Shown here piece after piece: positions 24,301-38,369 of a stretch of DNA of 64,000 nucleotides. Source of the DNA: Taeniopygia guttata. Its lineage: Eukaryota > Chordata > Aves > Passeriformes > Estrildidae. A program made the position numbers and the translations under genes. The notes under the pieces were generated by a model. That model had not been told where the DNA came from. It saw only the letters and a list, made by a program, of their open reading frames with translations, and did not search any database. Numbering within the stretch: position 1 is the first letter of the stretch; each line of letters begins with the position of its first letter. The stretch spans positions 41,540,001-41,604,000 of the forward strand of contig NC_133030.1 of assembly GCF_048771995.1 (NCBI RefSeq), in the 5' to 3' direction.

Positions 24301-27300
24301 AATCTGTCTTACCTGGAAACTCTTAAGGAGAGACAGCTGAATTGATCATACCTTCCCTGCCCCAAGCAATGATTTTTCAGTAAAAGACCACAGAAAAAAA
24401 AGAGCAAATACAGCAGGACCTTCTGACTTCAACCAATGGAAATCTGAATGTCCACCTCCTGCTGCTGAAGGTCTCCTGTTTGTACTTGAACAACTGGAGA
24501 TTTACTCCCCCAAGCAGTCTGATGAAACACATTTATTCTTACGCAACACAATAGCCATTTCTTAACTCCTTCATGCATCAGCAAACTTGGTCTTGGTAAG
24601 CTGATTCCAGCACAAATAAAAACACATTATTCTGCATTATTTCAGTTTTGGGTGCCTTAAAATATGCCAGACTGCTGTAACTTCTACCACCAAGTTCTCT
24701 ACTGATGACAGAGCTGAAAAATTCTAAAAGTTATTTGCTACTATATGGCAAATAAATAAGTGGGATAAATCTAGCTCTGGTATTACTGGTGAAACGAACA
24801 CACTCAGTGAGGCAACCCCCTCTACATATTTTTCAGCCTTCATCTGCTGGTAGTCTTACCAAATTGGTAACACATTTCTTCTTCTCAGCTTTGGGGCACT
24901 TAACTCATGTTATTTACAAACAGGAAGCAAAATCATCTAATCTTGCTAGCATATGAGCTCACAGAAAAACAGCAAATGTTTTCAGTTCACATACACATCA
25001 CCAGTCACTTCATGGAAATTGCACAGTGCAAACCACTTGCAGGATAAGCCTCCTGGAATGCTCACTTCTTAAATTATCCTAATTTCTGTGAGGAGTTTAA
25101 TACAATCCTACGCGACTTCCCAAAAGAAGTTAGTAAGACACAAGCATGTTTAAAACTCATATACAATAAACACCTAAAATATACAATAGTATGTATAGCA
25201 ATGGTGCAGCAGCCTTTTGTATAACATGCCACTAAAACACACTATGATTAGAAAGGCTGAAGGCTTGTAAGCATTTAGAAGTCACATACTATGCCCATGC
25301 AATGTGTTACCTACCATGAACAGCTAGGAGAGACAGTCTTGTGCACCTCCAGGCTAATAAGACAAGTGGATCTTCATTTCGGTTGTCACTGAGATCTGGG
25401 AAGGTAGACATATCTATCACATCATTCATTAGTATAAAATGAGTGAGGAACTTGTCATACTGCCTGGATATGAGATCAACAACAGCTCCTGAAACACAAG
25501 TGACATAGCTGTCAAAGTGAATCCTCTCTAGGGGGATACTGGGCTTAAGAATCCTTAACATATCATCACTCTTGACATCAAAAGCCATTATATAGACCCG
25601 AAGATTAGTGCTGTTGCGAGTCAGCGCCTGCCAATTCTCATCTTTTGGCATATTGTCCAACGACTTGTGCATTATGGAAACACTGTGGACCAGGAGAGAC
25701 AGTCGATGCAAAGGCACATGGTTGCTGTCAGCCAGGACTCTTGCCATTTCAGCTGTAAAATCACAGAAATCCAAAGCGAGCGAACGCAGATTCACAAAGC
25801 GCTCCAATTCAACCGCAGTGATAAGAGTGGTATTACCAGGGATGTGGTTGTCCAATAAGCTCAGATGTTCCATGGTGTTGGCTATGGGGTTTGATAAGGA
25901 GGACAATGATGTGGGAGTTACTATTTGCAGCATTAACCCACAAGACAGCCATTTCAATTGCCTGCTATTGCCTAATATCTCTTCAAACAGCTGTTGGATT
26001 CTGTAAGTAAACAAAACAGACAATGATCCTATTAAACATGGCTTAGTCTTACCAACTCTGTACGATTCAATGTTTTTATTCAAGAATTTCTCTTCCTTCA
26101 TTTATAGCCTTATTCTGCAGGAAGATGCTATTATTATAGTTCTTATGAACTGCAACCAGACTGCAGACCTCCCAGAGCATTTTAACATCCACTGCACCTA
26201 AAATGTTAAAATTGTAAACTAAATGAAACATGTACTTTGTCTTTCAAAAACAGTGACACACTATGAACCTTCACTTCATGTATTTTCCAGCATGTATTTA
26301 ACACCCTCCCACATACATTTTAGGGTTATGCAAATATAAAAAACTGTAATGCTTTTCAAATGCAGCTCTTGTTTTTAAAAGCAGCTTTTTGTATTTCCTA
26401 ACTTCTCAAGAACTGCAAATTTAGTATGGAATAAAATTCATTTTCAATGAAAGGTGACAGAAACTTTTACAGTAAGTTAGAATGATGTGAAATTACCTGC
26501 TTGATTTACTCATTAAAGGGTAAAGAACAAACATACAAGAAGATTCTTTAAATCATTCCAAACGTACAACTAACTGAATTTTCAAGAGTCAATAGGTTCA
26601 TGTTTTACCAAAACAACTTGGACCCAGTAACATTTCAATCTCAAATTATCAGTGCCATATTATTATGAACTTAATTCTGATGCACTCACCTCTCCTACCC
26701 CTTTTTTTTCAGTTCTTTACATTAAGATATTTGGTTCAAGAACACAAGTATTTTAAATTTTCAATATTAAATTCAAATAGTACAGTCACACTCTGAAAAC
26801 TTTCTCCATATAAGTATTTTTCCAGTCTTCATTCCAAAGCTGTAAAGGCCCAAAAGAGTCCTCCTGCCCAAATGACAAGTGTTCTTTTAGCATAACAGAC
26901 ACGTGTAGGTAAGTATTTGATCTCAAGCTCTGGTCAGCATTACAGCAAAGCAGTTGAGCCAAGTTATGCCATCAAGAAATAAGATGCCATAAAACCATAA
27001 AACATTAAGAAATAAGATCGGTATAAAAACAGCAGAAATTTTTGTTGCCCAAATCATGTAATGGTTTTGCACAGAACGCTTCTTCTTTTATTGCTACAAG
27101 GATCTGTATACTTTATACATCTAAGCAAAAAAAAATTTAAAAATTTATTCTCATCCACGTAACTTTAATAGAGACAATGTCCAGGCAAAATTAAAGGTTT
27201 AGGCCAGTATTCTGACTGACAGTAGAGAAACACTATCACCTTAAGGTGACAGAACAAGGAAAGTACATAGGGATATTTATTAAATATCTCTCTAGTTTCC

Positions 27301-30300
27301 AAAACTTTGTAACTCAGTTCTAAGCAGAGGTGACTTTATGTATTTTGCAACTCTTTGAGACTTCACTTCTACAAGTTTATCCAGGTTCCTCCCTTAGCAG
27401 AGTGTTTAGCAACCATGACACCCAACAATAATGAACTTTGCAGTGTGATTATCTCCTCTTCTTGCTTGCTCTGAACCTGTCACCTAATACCTTTGATGCC
27501 CCATAACCCTTCTGTTGTAAGAAAGTTAAAAGATCAATCCTCATTCATCCTCTCTCTTGGCAAATCCTTATTCATCCCCTCCCTTGTCTACATGTGCTTT
27601 CTTCCTTCTCCTATGAAGCTACTAGTTTTGCAGGGCCTGACTTCACCCAAGTGGAAAAGGTGGTGTGGTTACTGTATTTATTTTACACCTCAGTTCCCAA
27701 GGTTTTACCTAGGATAGTCATCAGGTAAAGACTTCAGTATTTCCAGATTTCTCCAAATATTTTATTTAAAATTGAAGACTCACAACTGTGACACAAATGA
27801 AACAGTTTTAAATAATAGGTAAGACCCACAGACAGTGCAGTTTTTCTATTTTATTCCTAAATTAATTTACAGTTAAGATGAACCTTATTTGATCCTGGCA
27901 ATGTTTGTTTCATAATTATTCTTGCAAATGCTTAAAATTAAGGCAGATTATCTCACAATCCCCCAAAGAAAAAGATTCTACCACAGCAATCTCAAATTTC
28001 TTCCGAAGACTCTTCCCTCTCTCCATACACATCTACAAAAGGTGCTGTAATGGTTGCAGCAACAGTAGGATCTATTTTCTAATAGCCCAGGTAATCAATC
28101 TTAGTAGTGCATTTAATATTTTACAGAACTGTTGAAGACAAATTCATTTTGAGATGTCCAGTAGATTACTACCATCTATATGCCTCACTGCACAAAAATC
28201 TGTTTGAACTGGGGTTCTCATACACCTTAAACATCTGAGCTTAGAAGAATATTGTTTAAGTACCTGCAAAATTTAATAAATAAATATGACACAGAACTCT
28301 TCAGCTCTAGGGTAGCTTTTCTCCCCTGTGGGAACTGCAGTAAGAAACTTTTTAAAAGAGAGAGAACGATTTAATGCAGTCTGCATATCAACTTTTTATT
28401 GCAAGCACCGAAGTATTTATACAAGTATGGAGATTTGTGCTGCTAGTCTAATGACCTGTAGGTCCTAAGAAAACCTTCTCCAGTTTTAAGCCAGTAAGAG
28501 ATCAAACATCTCAACAGAGAATATTTAACAGCAATAATTTCTGAATTGTTTTTAATACCTCCTTTATAAAAAGGCCAGACAGAAAGCACTATATAAGACA
28601 GAAGTAATTAATTTTAAAATATTTCAAATAATTTTTTGAACAGCCTAGCAGGTTTGGTTTTTTCCTCCCATGCACATTCTCACGCACATTCTATTTTTCA
28701 TAAACAGATTGCATCCAACTGGAGTTTACAAAAATAGCCCAAACTGCATTCTAGAAAAATAGACACGTGACTTTTTGGAAACTAACACCTACTTTATTAC
28801 CATATTAATTTTACTTCAACTGCCCAGCAGGTACTACAATATTTATGCTAACTTAAGACAATTATTTCAAAGCTCATTTATAAAACTGAAATTTTAGCAT
28901 ATAACAGAAAATACAAGCAGAACTCACTCAGCACATGCCAAAAAACAACACAGCCTGCTAATGTCTTAACAATTGTCATCAGCCCCCTTTGCTCCCTGCA
29001 GGCAATTATGGGATGGTCACCATTGACCTGTAACCTACATTATACTGAACAAACAACTTTAAAAACAAAAAAAATTTACTTTCACAATTAATGCCCGAAA
29101 TGGTGTTTTCATCCAGAGGACACACCAAAACCTGACAAACGGGCAGAGTTCGTGTTTAAGTTCCCAAACCAGTCCTAACCAGGACTGAAGCACATCCATG
29201 GCCCTGGACAGAAAGCAGACAACTAAGGTCCATATGGAGGCCATTTTTAAAATTAAATACTACCAATCAAAATATTTTGTTTAATAACAGAAGCTAAACT
29301 AGTTCTTTTGGAAACCAAACTATCTGAACCACACATATGAATCATGAGAAGCAGAATTCAGAAAGCCAAAATTTCAGACAACTACCCTTTGTTCAACTCA
29401 AGACAAATGAACTGTTTACACTGAGCATCCCAACACTAAGAAACAGAGTTGTAAAGAGAATTTTAGAAAGTAACCAGGGACACACATGCTGAGCAGAAAA
29501 GGAATAAGCATCACAAACTCATGCAAATGTGTATTTTCGAAAATATGCTCCAAAGCCTGCTTTGCCTCAGGACAAGCCTTAGCCTTAAATCTGAGGAAGC
29601 ATCCTAATGGCTCTGTAATAGCTGAGATTCCACCTACAGTCTGCTACAGCCAGCTCAAAGTCATATTTCAGGAATCATAACTTTTTTTTTAATTGACTGC
29701 CTTAACTGCAGGAAGTTTCTGCAGTTAAACATTTAAATAGCTAGTAAGGTTTATCACCATACAGGTTCCAAAAATCCTCAAGTACCAGTAACACTGTCTC
29801 CAAAGGTTGCTTACACCTTTCACTCTTAGTTATCAGCATCCACGTTTTGCAACTCACTGATGCAAACTCCAAGTGCAAAAACAAGGCTAAGAAGCCATAA
29901 AGATTTACTTTCTGAACTAAGTCTGCTGCTAATTCTCAAGCTTCAGACAACTGAATAAAACACTGCCAGCTTTCCTTTAACTTAGACAAGGACTAGTAGA
30001 TCCCAAATATATTGTTCTATTCTAGAAAAAGAAAAAAACCCAAAACAACCAACCAACAATAAACCCTCCCCCTCAAAAAAGAAACAAAAAAACCCCCACC
30101 AATCCCCCCCAAAAAACCAAAAATTAACCAAACAAAAAACTCACAACAAGAAACAAACACAAAAACATAACGTCAAAATTAACTAAACAAAAAAGAAGTA
30201 GCATTTACTTACTCATTCCAAAATGTGCAAAGGTTAGTATTAATCTAAAAGACGAACAAGTTAGATAATCAGTTTTGAATGGTTTATGGCTCTAAAATGT

Positions 30301-33300
30301 GAAAACTTGCTTGAAGAAACATTTGACCATGCATTCAGCTGAGTAAACGTCTGCTTAGATGACTCCCTTCAAGCCCTTTTGCAAAGATTTGATTATATAT
30401 TTATATTTTCACGAAGGGTATCAAATAAAGGAGCTCTTACCAAACGAGCCTTTTACCTGTACATATCACTACAGTACCTATATTAGACAGAATCACAAAT
30501 TGCTCCAAGTTCTGCATTGGAAACATAACAGATGAAAAATGAGTGTGTGACTCAAGCTGTATTTGCACTGGTTTGCAAATTTAGGTCCGGACCAAACATT
30601 CAGTTTGATGACTGCATTCACATACATACATTAATCTGATCATATACTCACACTGGTTCTAAAAATCACTCAAAACAAAAAATAGTGAAGACCTAGAGTG
30701 GCTGTACTTATTCCACTGCCAACTACTGCGTGAAAGATGTTTAAATTGACACAAATTAAAACTATGGTATTCAGGTTTTATTGTATCAGAAGTTTTAGTA
30801 GTACTGCTAAAATAGTTAAGTCAGTATCACTCCCTCTTTGCTAATTTATTCCAGAAGTTAGCAGCTGTTTATACTGTATTTAACCTTTTCCAAAGAAGAA
30901 CACATAACTATTTGGATTATAAGCATTCAAGGACAGTCCTGTAATGCAATAATGGCAAGCTAAAATACACCTCTGAACTATACAAGCACATTGAGAGCTG
31001 TGATCTTTCAGGAATTCTGCAAATACATAACCTAGTTTTCATATGCAATTTGAAATAAGTTGCAGCAGTTCCGTGTTTCAACAGTTTCCCAGTTTCTGTC
31101 TCAAGTTTCAAGCAAACTTGAAAGAGAACATGAACACAAATATGTTTTCAACTCTTGTGAAATACAACAGATTACTTCCTTTTCTATTTTTTTTTATGCA
31201 CAGCAATAGTAAGAGGTACTGGTAACAGCTCCTCACCCCTCCCCCGCTTTTGTGGTATTAACATAATATTGTTTCTAGAACACAATGAAAAGAGGAAAGA
31301 AAGGATTCTCACCTTGCTGAGAATGGAGGGGGGGGAAAAACCCAACGAAAATACAACAGCTACAAAACCAAACTACTTCATGTAAATAGCAGGAACAAGA
31401 ATTTAGATTTTTCACCCTGTTAAAAAACTTAAAGCCTCTCAGTCATGTATTTCAGGAACTTCTGTGTTCTGTCATCTATTTTTATTATTTTCATTATTGT
31501 TATTATTACCCTGTATTTTATAGTTTACAAATATAACTTACTGCTTAATCTTCTTGCCATCAGGGTCAACCTTTCCAAGGTAGGTATTTGATATAGTTCC
31601 ATGTTGCTGCAGAATGCTTATATCCCCAAAGAGACTTAACTTCTGGAGGTTCCTAGGAAACAACAAAATAAAAAGAATTTGTACACAAAACTAAAATGGT
31701 GTGGGAAATCATTCTGGATAAGACAAATGCAGGCAATAAACCCCACTATTACATGGAACACAGAACCTGTGTTGGGAAACTTGCTGTCCTGGATTGCAGG
31801 CACATATGGAACTGCAGAAAATGAGACTGAATTACAAAGGGGAAGAGAACTACATGAACTCCTGAAACCAGCTGAAGAGCACATACTGCTTTTCAGTCAG
31901 CACAGGAGTATTTTCAGCAAGCCTGTAGCACCACAAAAAAAACTTAGGAGTGGTTTCATACAATTTTTAATCCTTGGAAAATGTGTATTAAGTGTCACAA
32001 TGAAAACATCAAATGCTCATTCCTTTCAATGTTTAACGCTGCATTCAATGCCCAAGTAGAACACAATCACAAACAACCCTGCCTGAGCACTTACATCAGC
32101 TGGGTTACAAATGGAAGCCCAAACCTGCCTCAATCAAGGCATCACAAACCTCAAGACAGGAAAAGCAAAAGCTCCCCACACCCTAATCAGTGTCTAATTT
32201 CTGTTATATCAAAGTAGGGGAAGCTTTTCTAATATTCCCATCAGTAAGGGATAGTGTAACCATGACATATGATATTAACTTTTAGAAGGGATACCTAAAA
32301 AGAAGTGAAAGTAGAACCTCTGAGTTGATGCTGAACAATACACAGTGCACTAGACAGTCATTTTTCCTTACCCTAGTTCAGTTTTCTGACTTGCATCTTT
32401 TCTATTCCTAAAACAGATCAAGAAAGAGGTATGCAAATGACTGCTGTTTCAAAGTAGCTGTGTAGCATTTACTATTATTATTTTTGTAGCTGATTAAGTT
32501 TTGGGTCAACATTTCTTTTATTTATATAGGCTATAAATTAGATTTACTCCTAACATGCAAGGGCTAGTCTACAATTGATAATTAACAAGGCAGAAACTCC
32601 AGTTTCACCACAAACAGACACATAAATTAAATTAATCCTATACAGTAGATGCCAATTAACCTGTAGCTCACAATTACTTGAGTTACCATAAATCCTTATT
32701 TCTTCTGGCTCACAAAGCATATACTACTATTTCAAATCAGCCTTAAGGAAAATGCAGTATGTTACCATGCTAAAAGCATAGGGGAGCTCTGGTGCAGTTC
32801 ACTACCTCCACAACCTGATATTCTACCAAGAGAAGATGGGGGAGAAAAAGGATTAAGTAGCCATGTTTTATTTTTTTTTGGTAGGTATGAGTTGCAGTCT
32901 ATAATTGTTATCTATCAAAAATCAGAATTTACCTGTTTGAAGTTTCTGTATTCAAAAACAGCACACTGATTGCCTGAAATCTATCCATTGTTGCACCTGC
33001 TACTTTCTTTCTATAGGAGAACAGCAACTTAAATAGCAAGATCCACAAGCTTCATATAAAGTCTGACAAATACTGGAGGTCAAATACCTAGAATTTACAA
33101 CTGTGCCTGAAATTCCAAACATTTAATATTTCTAATTTTAAATACAGGCCTATTGTACTGATGATACACTAAAATAAATTGAGCCTTAAAATATGATCAA
33201 TATTCTACAAATATCACTAAGACATTGCCTGACCATACTAAATAAGCTTGGCAGGGAAACCTAAAACACTGGCACACCCAACTTGAGAGTATTTTGGGCT

Positions 33301-36300
33301 CTTCTTTCCTCAAAAGCTGTAAGAGATAGTCTGGTATGACAGGGAAGTAGCAGAAACCTCTACCAGGTGTGAAAAGTAGTGTTCACAGACAATGCTATAA
33401 GTAACCTTTATCTTTTGATCTTGGTGACTTATTTATGAGAGTCAAGAGCCAAAATGCAGTCTCAAGAACAGTTCTGAATCACCTCCATATACACATCAAA
33501 CACAGGTCTCAGTTTGTGCCACTCATACCACCAGCCAGCGGCTACAGTAAAATGTAGGCAGGCACTAACAGGACCACCAAAGCACAGGACACATGGAATG
33601 CTAATTACTAGCGGCCCACACATTTTTACTTCATCTTTTTGACTGCCATTTCATGCTCTACAGAGACAATGGAAAAGTTCTCTGCCTGAAAACTTAACCA
33701 ATGACAATATCCAATTATCTTTCCATTCACAGCACAGTTATTATTATCAACAAATCTGATCACAGTTCAACACAATGTTAGATTTTTGCTATTTGCAGTT
33801 TTATACAACTCCATGGCATTCAGCTCACTGCTCATCTTCATTTCAGAGAGTCCGTAAAGTGATTGCTATTTAAATAAAATTATTTAAAAGTTACTTATCT
33901 TTTGTTAAAAGTCATAATGGCATCTTAATCCTGTGTAATATCAATACATACAGCTGGGGGAAAAACTTGTGTTTTGGAAGGATTTCTAAAACATTTATTT
34001 TCCATAAGCTCAAAGAGCACACTAGAAATAATAAGCTTCTTACTAGGCTCCCTCTTCAGTTTTGGTTGGTCTTTTTTAATACCCAATTTTAAAAAGCACA
34101 AAATGTCCTTGCTTGCATTCAAGGCGGACAAAGTGGTAAGGCACATATTGTATTACTATACTAGTTTCTGCCAGTTTCAGCTGCCTGTTTAGACCAATAG
34201 AAAACAGTCATTAGAAAACATCAAAACCAGATGCAGTTTACTGTTGTAAGCGATTCACCCATTTTTCGGAACTCCAAGAGATACCATATTTCATCAAGAA
34301 ACCACAGCTTTATAGTAATCTACATTTTTGTTTTCATAGCAAAAATCAAACAAGTCACACAATTTAACATGCTGCAGAGGAAAAGGGGGGGGGGGGTGTG
34401 TCACTACCTTCCTATCTTCCTTTGTAAGCAAGGAAGGAGGAGCAGAGGAGACAATACGTTGGTATCTTAAGAGTTACATAAAAGAACAGAATTTTCCTAC
34501 TGAATGATCACAAGGTGTTTATTAGCTGTTGTATGCATGTAAGTGCAAACGGAAAGTTTGTTGCACTCCCATCCTGCCTTCTAGAACTCAGTTTTGAAAG
34601 ATCAGTTTGAGAACCTGCAGACCATAAGGATTTAAGAAACATGCCCACCCACACTCTTTTTCTCAGCTTTTAAACAGTTATAAACTTTTTTATTTTGCTA
34701 CATTTGCTATCATAAACATAAAAGCTTATGGAAAAGTTCTAGATCACTATAAATCCTACTTTAGTACCTTTTCATTAAATAGATGATAGATTTTTTAGAG
34801 CTCGTCAAGGTCCCAATCCTATTACTCCATATGCTGCCACCCACAAAACAACTTCAGCTCCACTTCAAATAAGAGACAGACCTTTAACATACTTTTTTGG
34901 ATGTTAACTGGCTGGCAGGAGAAATATTTCTCAAAATTTTTTCAATTGTTTTTAAAACAATTTGCAGACAAGTTGTTCCTTCCTTAATTCCATCAGAACT
35001 AGCAAAAGTCACTCCAAAATATTTTTCTAGAGACTTGCTTAGAAACTAGCAATTTTATGTTGTACAGAAAATGCTCTTAAGCAGCAAAACCACATATTCT
35101 CCTCTAGGCAAGAGAGCATTAAAAAATTTCATTACTTTTAGTAATTACTTTTCTTAGGTCCTGCAGTATTGTAAATCCTTAAGGAAATCTGTAGCCATTT
35201 AAAATAGATTATTTTTCTTGCAAGGAGGAAGGTTGATATTGCATTGCTTAATAATAAATTTAAAACCCCAAACCAACATTACACAGTATCACAAAGGCAG
35301 ATTTCTTCCTCTTCAGTTCCAAAGTGCAAAATGGAACATTTTCTGAACTTATCTGCCAAAAAGCTATCATAAGGGCTGACAGGAGTTATGAAAGACTGTC
35401 CTGTTCTAAACTTAATTCCAAAAGGAATGCATTTACAGTGATTCAGCCACTGAAGAAGTTAAAAATTTCCATTTACATTATTTTGGAAATTACAATTGCT
35501 ATCTTGTGTACAGCGAAATATAGAGAAAACAAGAAGGAATTATTAATAGTCCTTCAGTTACAGATAAATAAAGAGAAGCAGAAAAATGAATTATGGACTG
35601 CAGTCCCTCCTTAGACAAAACTAAGCATCAGGAAGGTGACAAGGTCCCTGATTTAGACATTAGGCAGTCACAGTAAGAACTAAGCAGCAATTTGGCATAT
35701 GTTATTACTGCTCCTCCCCTCTCTTCAATCTCAAAAATCTACTTAAAGAACTAAAACCCAGCATTCTACCTGAGAACTAATAACTTATAGGTACTTACTT
35801 TGCAAGGAAAAAACCCTCAAGCATCAAAATAAACTAAAAACCTAGTCTGTTCAAGGGAAAAAAATGAGTCTATTCTGAAAGTAAAACTGAAAAAAGGTCA
35901 AGTATTTAACGTAAATTATGCCACTCTTCCCCCAACTTTTTAAATGCTTATTAAAAAAAGCCTGTTGTAATAATCAGGTACCCTGTGCTCCCCAGTCATG
36001 CATCATTCATTTCAAGCCAAAAGAGCAGCATATAAATGATTTAGAAATCAAGAAAGTACGGCAATGCAAAATCCTATCGAAGTTGGTAACTCTTCATCCC
36101 TCTTTTACTACCAAAATTATACAAATCTACCAGAGAACCGGAACTGGAAGAACAACAACTTCTGAACAGTGTTTTACTGCAGTCCTGAGTCACACTGTGC
36201 ATACAGAATCTGCAAAATTAACTCAGAAAGCAAGTATCCTCATACAGATTTCAGATAAGACCATGAAGAATTTTTCAAAAGAAAAAGTATATCAGAAACC

Positions 36301-38369
36301 TACTCACATCACAGTTAATTTTGACCGTCTAGTACCTCAGTGAGGAAAAGAAGAAACAATTTAGTTTTCTAAAAGAATAAACAATTTAGTTTTCTAACAA
36401 CACTCCCATGCAACAGACCCTATAGATACTACTTATTTTAAAACTCCCAGCCCATGTAATGATATTTGTCTCAGACCAGACAATCACCACAATCACTTCA
36501 ACATTTTTCCTCTTATAATACTAGCAGGATTTCCCACAGATTCAACAGTTAAGTGAAAGCTCCTGAAATGCAAGAAAAGACCACACACCAAGGATTCACA
36601 GGGCAAGAAATAAATTAAGATAAAGATGAGCTGGACTAACAAGCTGTTTTCTGAAGTGAGGTTTGTAACTCAGCCATCGCAGCTGCACCACAGGAAGTAC
36701 CTGCTGGGAGCAACAGAGCAGAGGAACTGAAAGTGAGACTTGACACACCACATTTGCATTCATCTCAAACCAACGAGGAATTGCATTTAAAGTCCTCTTG
36801 CTACAATTCAAAATAAAGACACCAGAAGGCCTCAAGCTACTCTCTCATACCTCTGGAATCAAAAGGGGTGGGTAACAAGATCATGACTCAGTTGCAGACA
36901 GTTTTCTAAAGGCCAACCACAATGTTTAATTCATCCTAAAGATGCCCTGAAACACTTGCAGCTTTTTTTCTTCCCTTGATAGGTGAAGCCATACGCACAT
37001 AGAAGGGAAATAATATTAACTATTTCCTATCCTAAATCCTGCATGGCTTTCCAAACTCATCATAACCTAAATGTAATATCCTTGCTTTCCTGTCTTACAT
37101 ACTGACTAGAGGCAATATATTAGGATATCTGATCATCATCTTAGCATCTCTATCACACCCACACACAGTGAAGAAAATGCAAGTATTTTCCTGAGGAAAT
37201 TATCTAACCTGCCAATGTAAGTGTGCGAAAAACACATCTTAAATACAAACCTCAGGAAAAAGTCCTACACGTGAACATTTTTTTCAATAAACAAGAGAAC
37301 TAAAACCTCCTCAAACCTCAGATAAGCAGGTCAGATGAGAGGTGGCATGAAAGCTCAGCTTTTCTACAGTGAAAGACTTCATAGCTGGAAAGGTGAAGGC
37401 ATTTTATTGGGGCAGTAATTCAGCGCACCAGAGCTGTAATTTTAACTCCCCACTACTAGTTTCTCGTGACATACTTTTTTCAAGCATACACAAGATCTAA
37501 ACTCTAGCCGTAGTAAGGCTTATTTTAAGTGAGAAAGCTGTCTTGTTATGGAGTAAATTCAGACTCCTGGCTCTCACTTGCTCCGTTCGAGCTGCATTCC
37601 CCGCGTCCATCTGAAAGATTAAGAACTTTTTATTACTGCAGCTGTATTTGTTTTGCCTATCGACCAGCCACTCGCCAACTGGACGTCCGAGCGTTTGTAT
37701 TCCTCCTCAAGCTACACTATATGAAAAAAATTGGGTAGTTTGAAGCGGCGCGTCCCCGTTCCTGCCCAGCTCACAGACTCACACGTACACACAGAGAGCA
37801 GCTCCGAGCGTAGCCCCAGCACGAACCGGCCGGTGCCGGCTCGGGCGTTGTTTCCGCCCGCGGGAACGGCGAGACGCCGGACCCGGCCCCGCGCGGCTCG
37901 GGGGGCTCCGCCTGTCCCCACGGCCGGCACCGCCGCTCCCCCGGCGGTACCTGTTGTTGCGGACGCTGCTCAGGACGCACAGCACCAGCTCCAGGTATGT
38001 CCTCAGCAGGTCGAGCCAGCGCGGGCTGAGCGGCGGCGCCTCCCCGTCCCCCGCCACCGCGGCGCCCTCGCCCGCCGCCGCCCCGCCGCCGCCGGTGGGG
38101 TAGTTGTCGGCGGAGAACTGTACGCGGAGCTCACGGACGAACCAGCCGCACTTGCGCATGAGGAACTCGAGGCGCGGGCGCTCGGCGGGCGAGACGCGGA
38201 GGCTGAGGCGGAGGCGCGGCCAGAGTGCCGGGTAGAAGAGGCACTCCCGCCAGTGCGAGCAGGCGGCCGAGGCCCGCAGCCGGTCGGGGGCCGCCAGGAA
38301 GGAGAAAATGTGGACCACCAGCTCGCTGGGCAGGGAGCCGGCGCCCACCGCCTCCCCGCACACCGACAT
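21062..38369 (-). CDS. FBXO33: FBXO33, F-box protein 33 (complete, 4 exons)
   Basis: FBXO33 is the substrate-recognition subunit of an SCF (SKP1-CUL1-F-box) ubiquitin ligase; in human it is reported to target the Y-box protein YBX1. Exons in transcript order are 38369-37951, 31652-31542, 26000-25315 and 21333-21062 (419+111+686+272 = 1488 nt), giving 495 residues plus TAG with every phase matching. The F-box lies at about residues 12-55 (SLPSELVVHIFSFLAAPDRL, then CSHWRECLFYPALW). A leucine-rich-repeat-like C-terminal region follows. The ending FYREMQSFSEGI is close to human. The human protein is about 60 residues longer at the N-terminus; this start (MSVCGEAV) aligns with an internal Met of human. 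Transcription begins in a CpG island, divergent from ZNF410. Confidence 0.95.
21334..25314 (-). other. FBXO33: FBXO33 intron 3
   Basis: About 4 kb. Contains a 20-nt A-run at about 22748-22767 (poly-T on the gene strand) and a short TA run near 21862. No exon or RNA gene is recognised. Confidence 0.5.
25315..26000 (-). CDS. FBXO33: FBXO33 exon 3 (large, LRR-like)
   Basis: The largest exon encodes IQQLFEEILGNSRQLKWLSC, VTPTSLSSLSNPIANTMEHL, and IPLERIHFDSYVTCVSGAVV through RNEDPLVLLAWRCTRLSLL. Spaced Leu residues suggest degenerate leucine-rich repeats used for substrate binding. Acceptor TTACTTACAG|AATC, donor CATG|gtaggt. The open frame reaches 26101 upstream, but the acceptor trims it at 26000. 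Confidence 0.95.
26001..31541 (-). other. FBXO33: FBXO33 intron 2
   Basis: About 5.5 kb and AT-rich. An A/C-rich low-complexity block at 30025-30195 is listed separately. No exon is recognised. Confidence 0.5.
30025..30195. repeat. A/C-rich low-complexity block
   Basis: A run of AAAAC/AACC-type units; on the opposite strand it reads as the G/T-rich low complexity also seen near 47 kb. Confidence 0.75.
31542..31652 (-). CDS. FBXO33: FBXO33 exon 2
   Basis: Encodes RNLQKLSLFGDISILQQHGT and then ISNTYLGKVDPDGKKIKQ, matching the human middle exon as recalled. Acceptor TTTCCTAG|GAAC, donor AAGCA|gtaagt. It was found only through phase logic and homology because it is too short to stand out as an open frame. 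Confidence 0.95.
31653..37950 (-). other. FBXO33: FBXO33 intron 1
   Basis: About 6.3 kb with a 12-13-nt G-run near 34385. Open frames on either strand (such as 35918-36343 +) show no domain or coding signature and are not called. Confidence 0.5.

Noticed and set aside
35918-36343. 141-codon open frame in FBXO33 intron 1, plus strand
   Set aside because: No recognisable domain, no coding-like composition and no splice partners.
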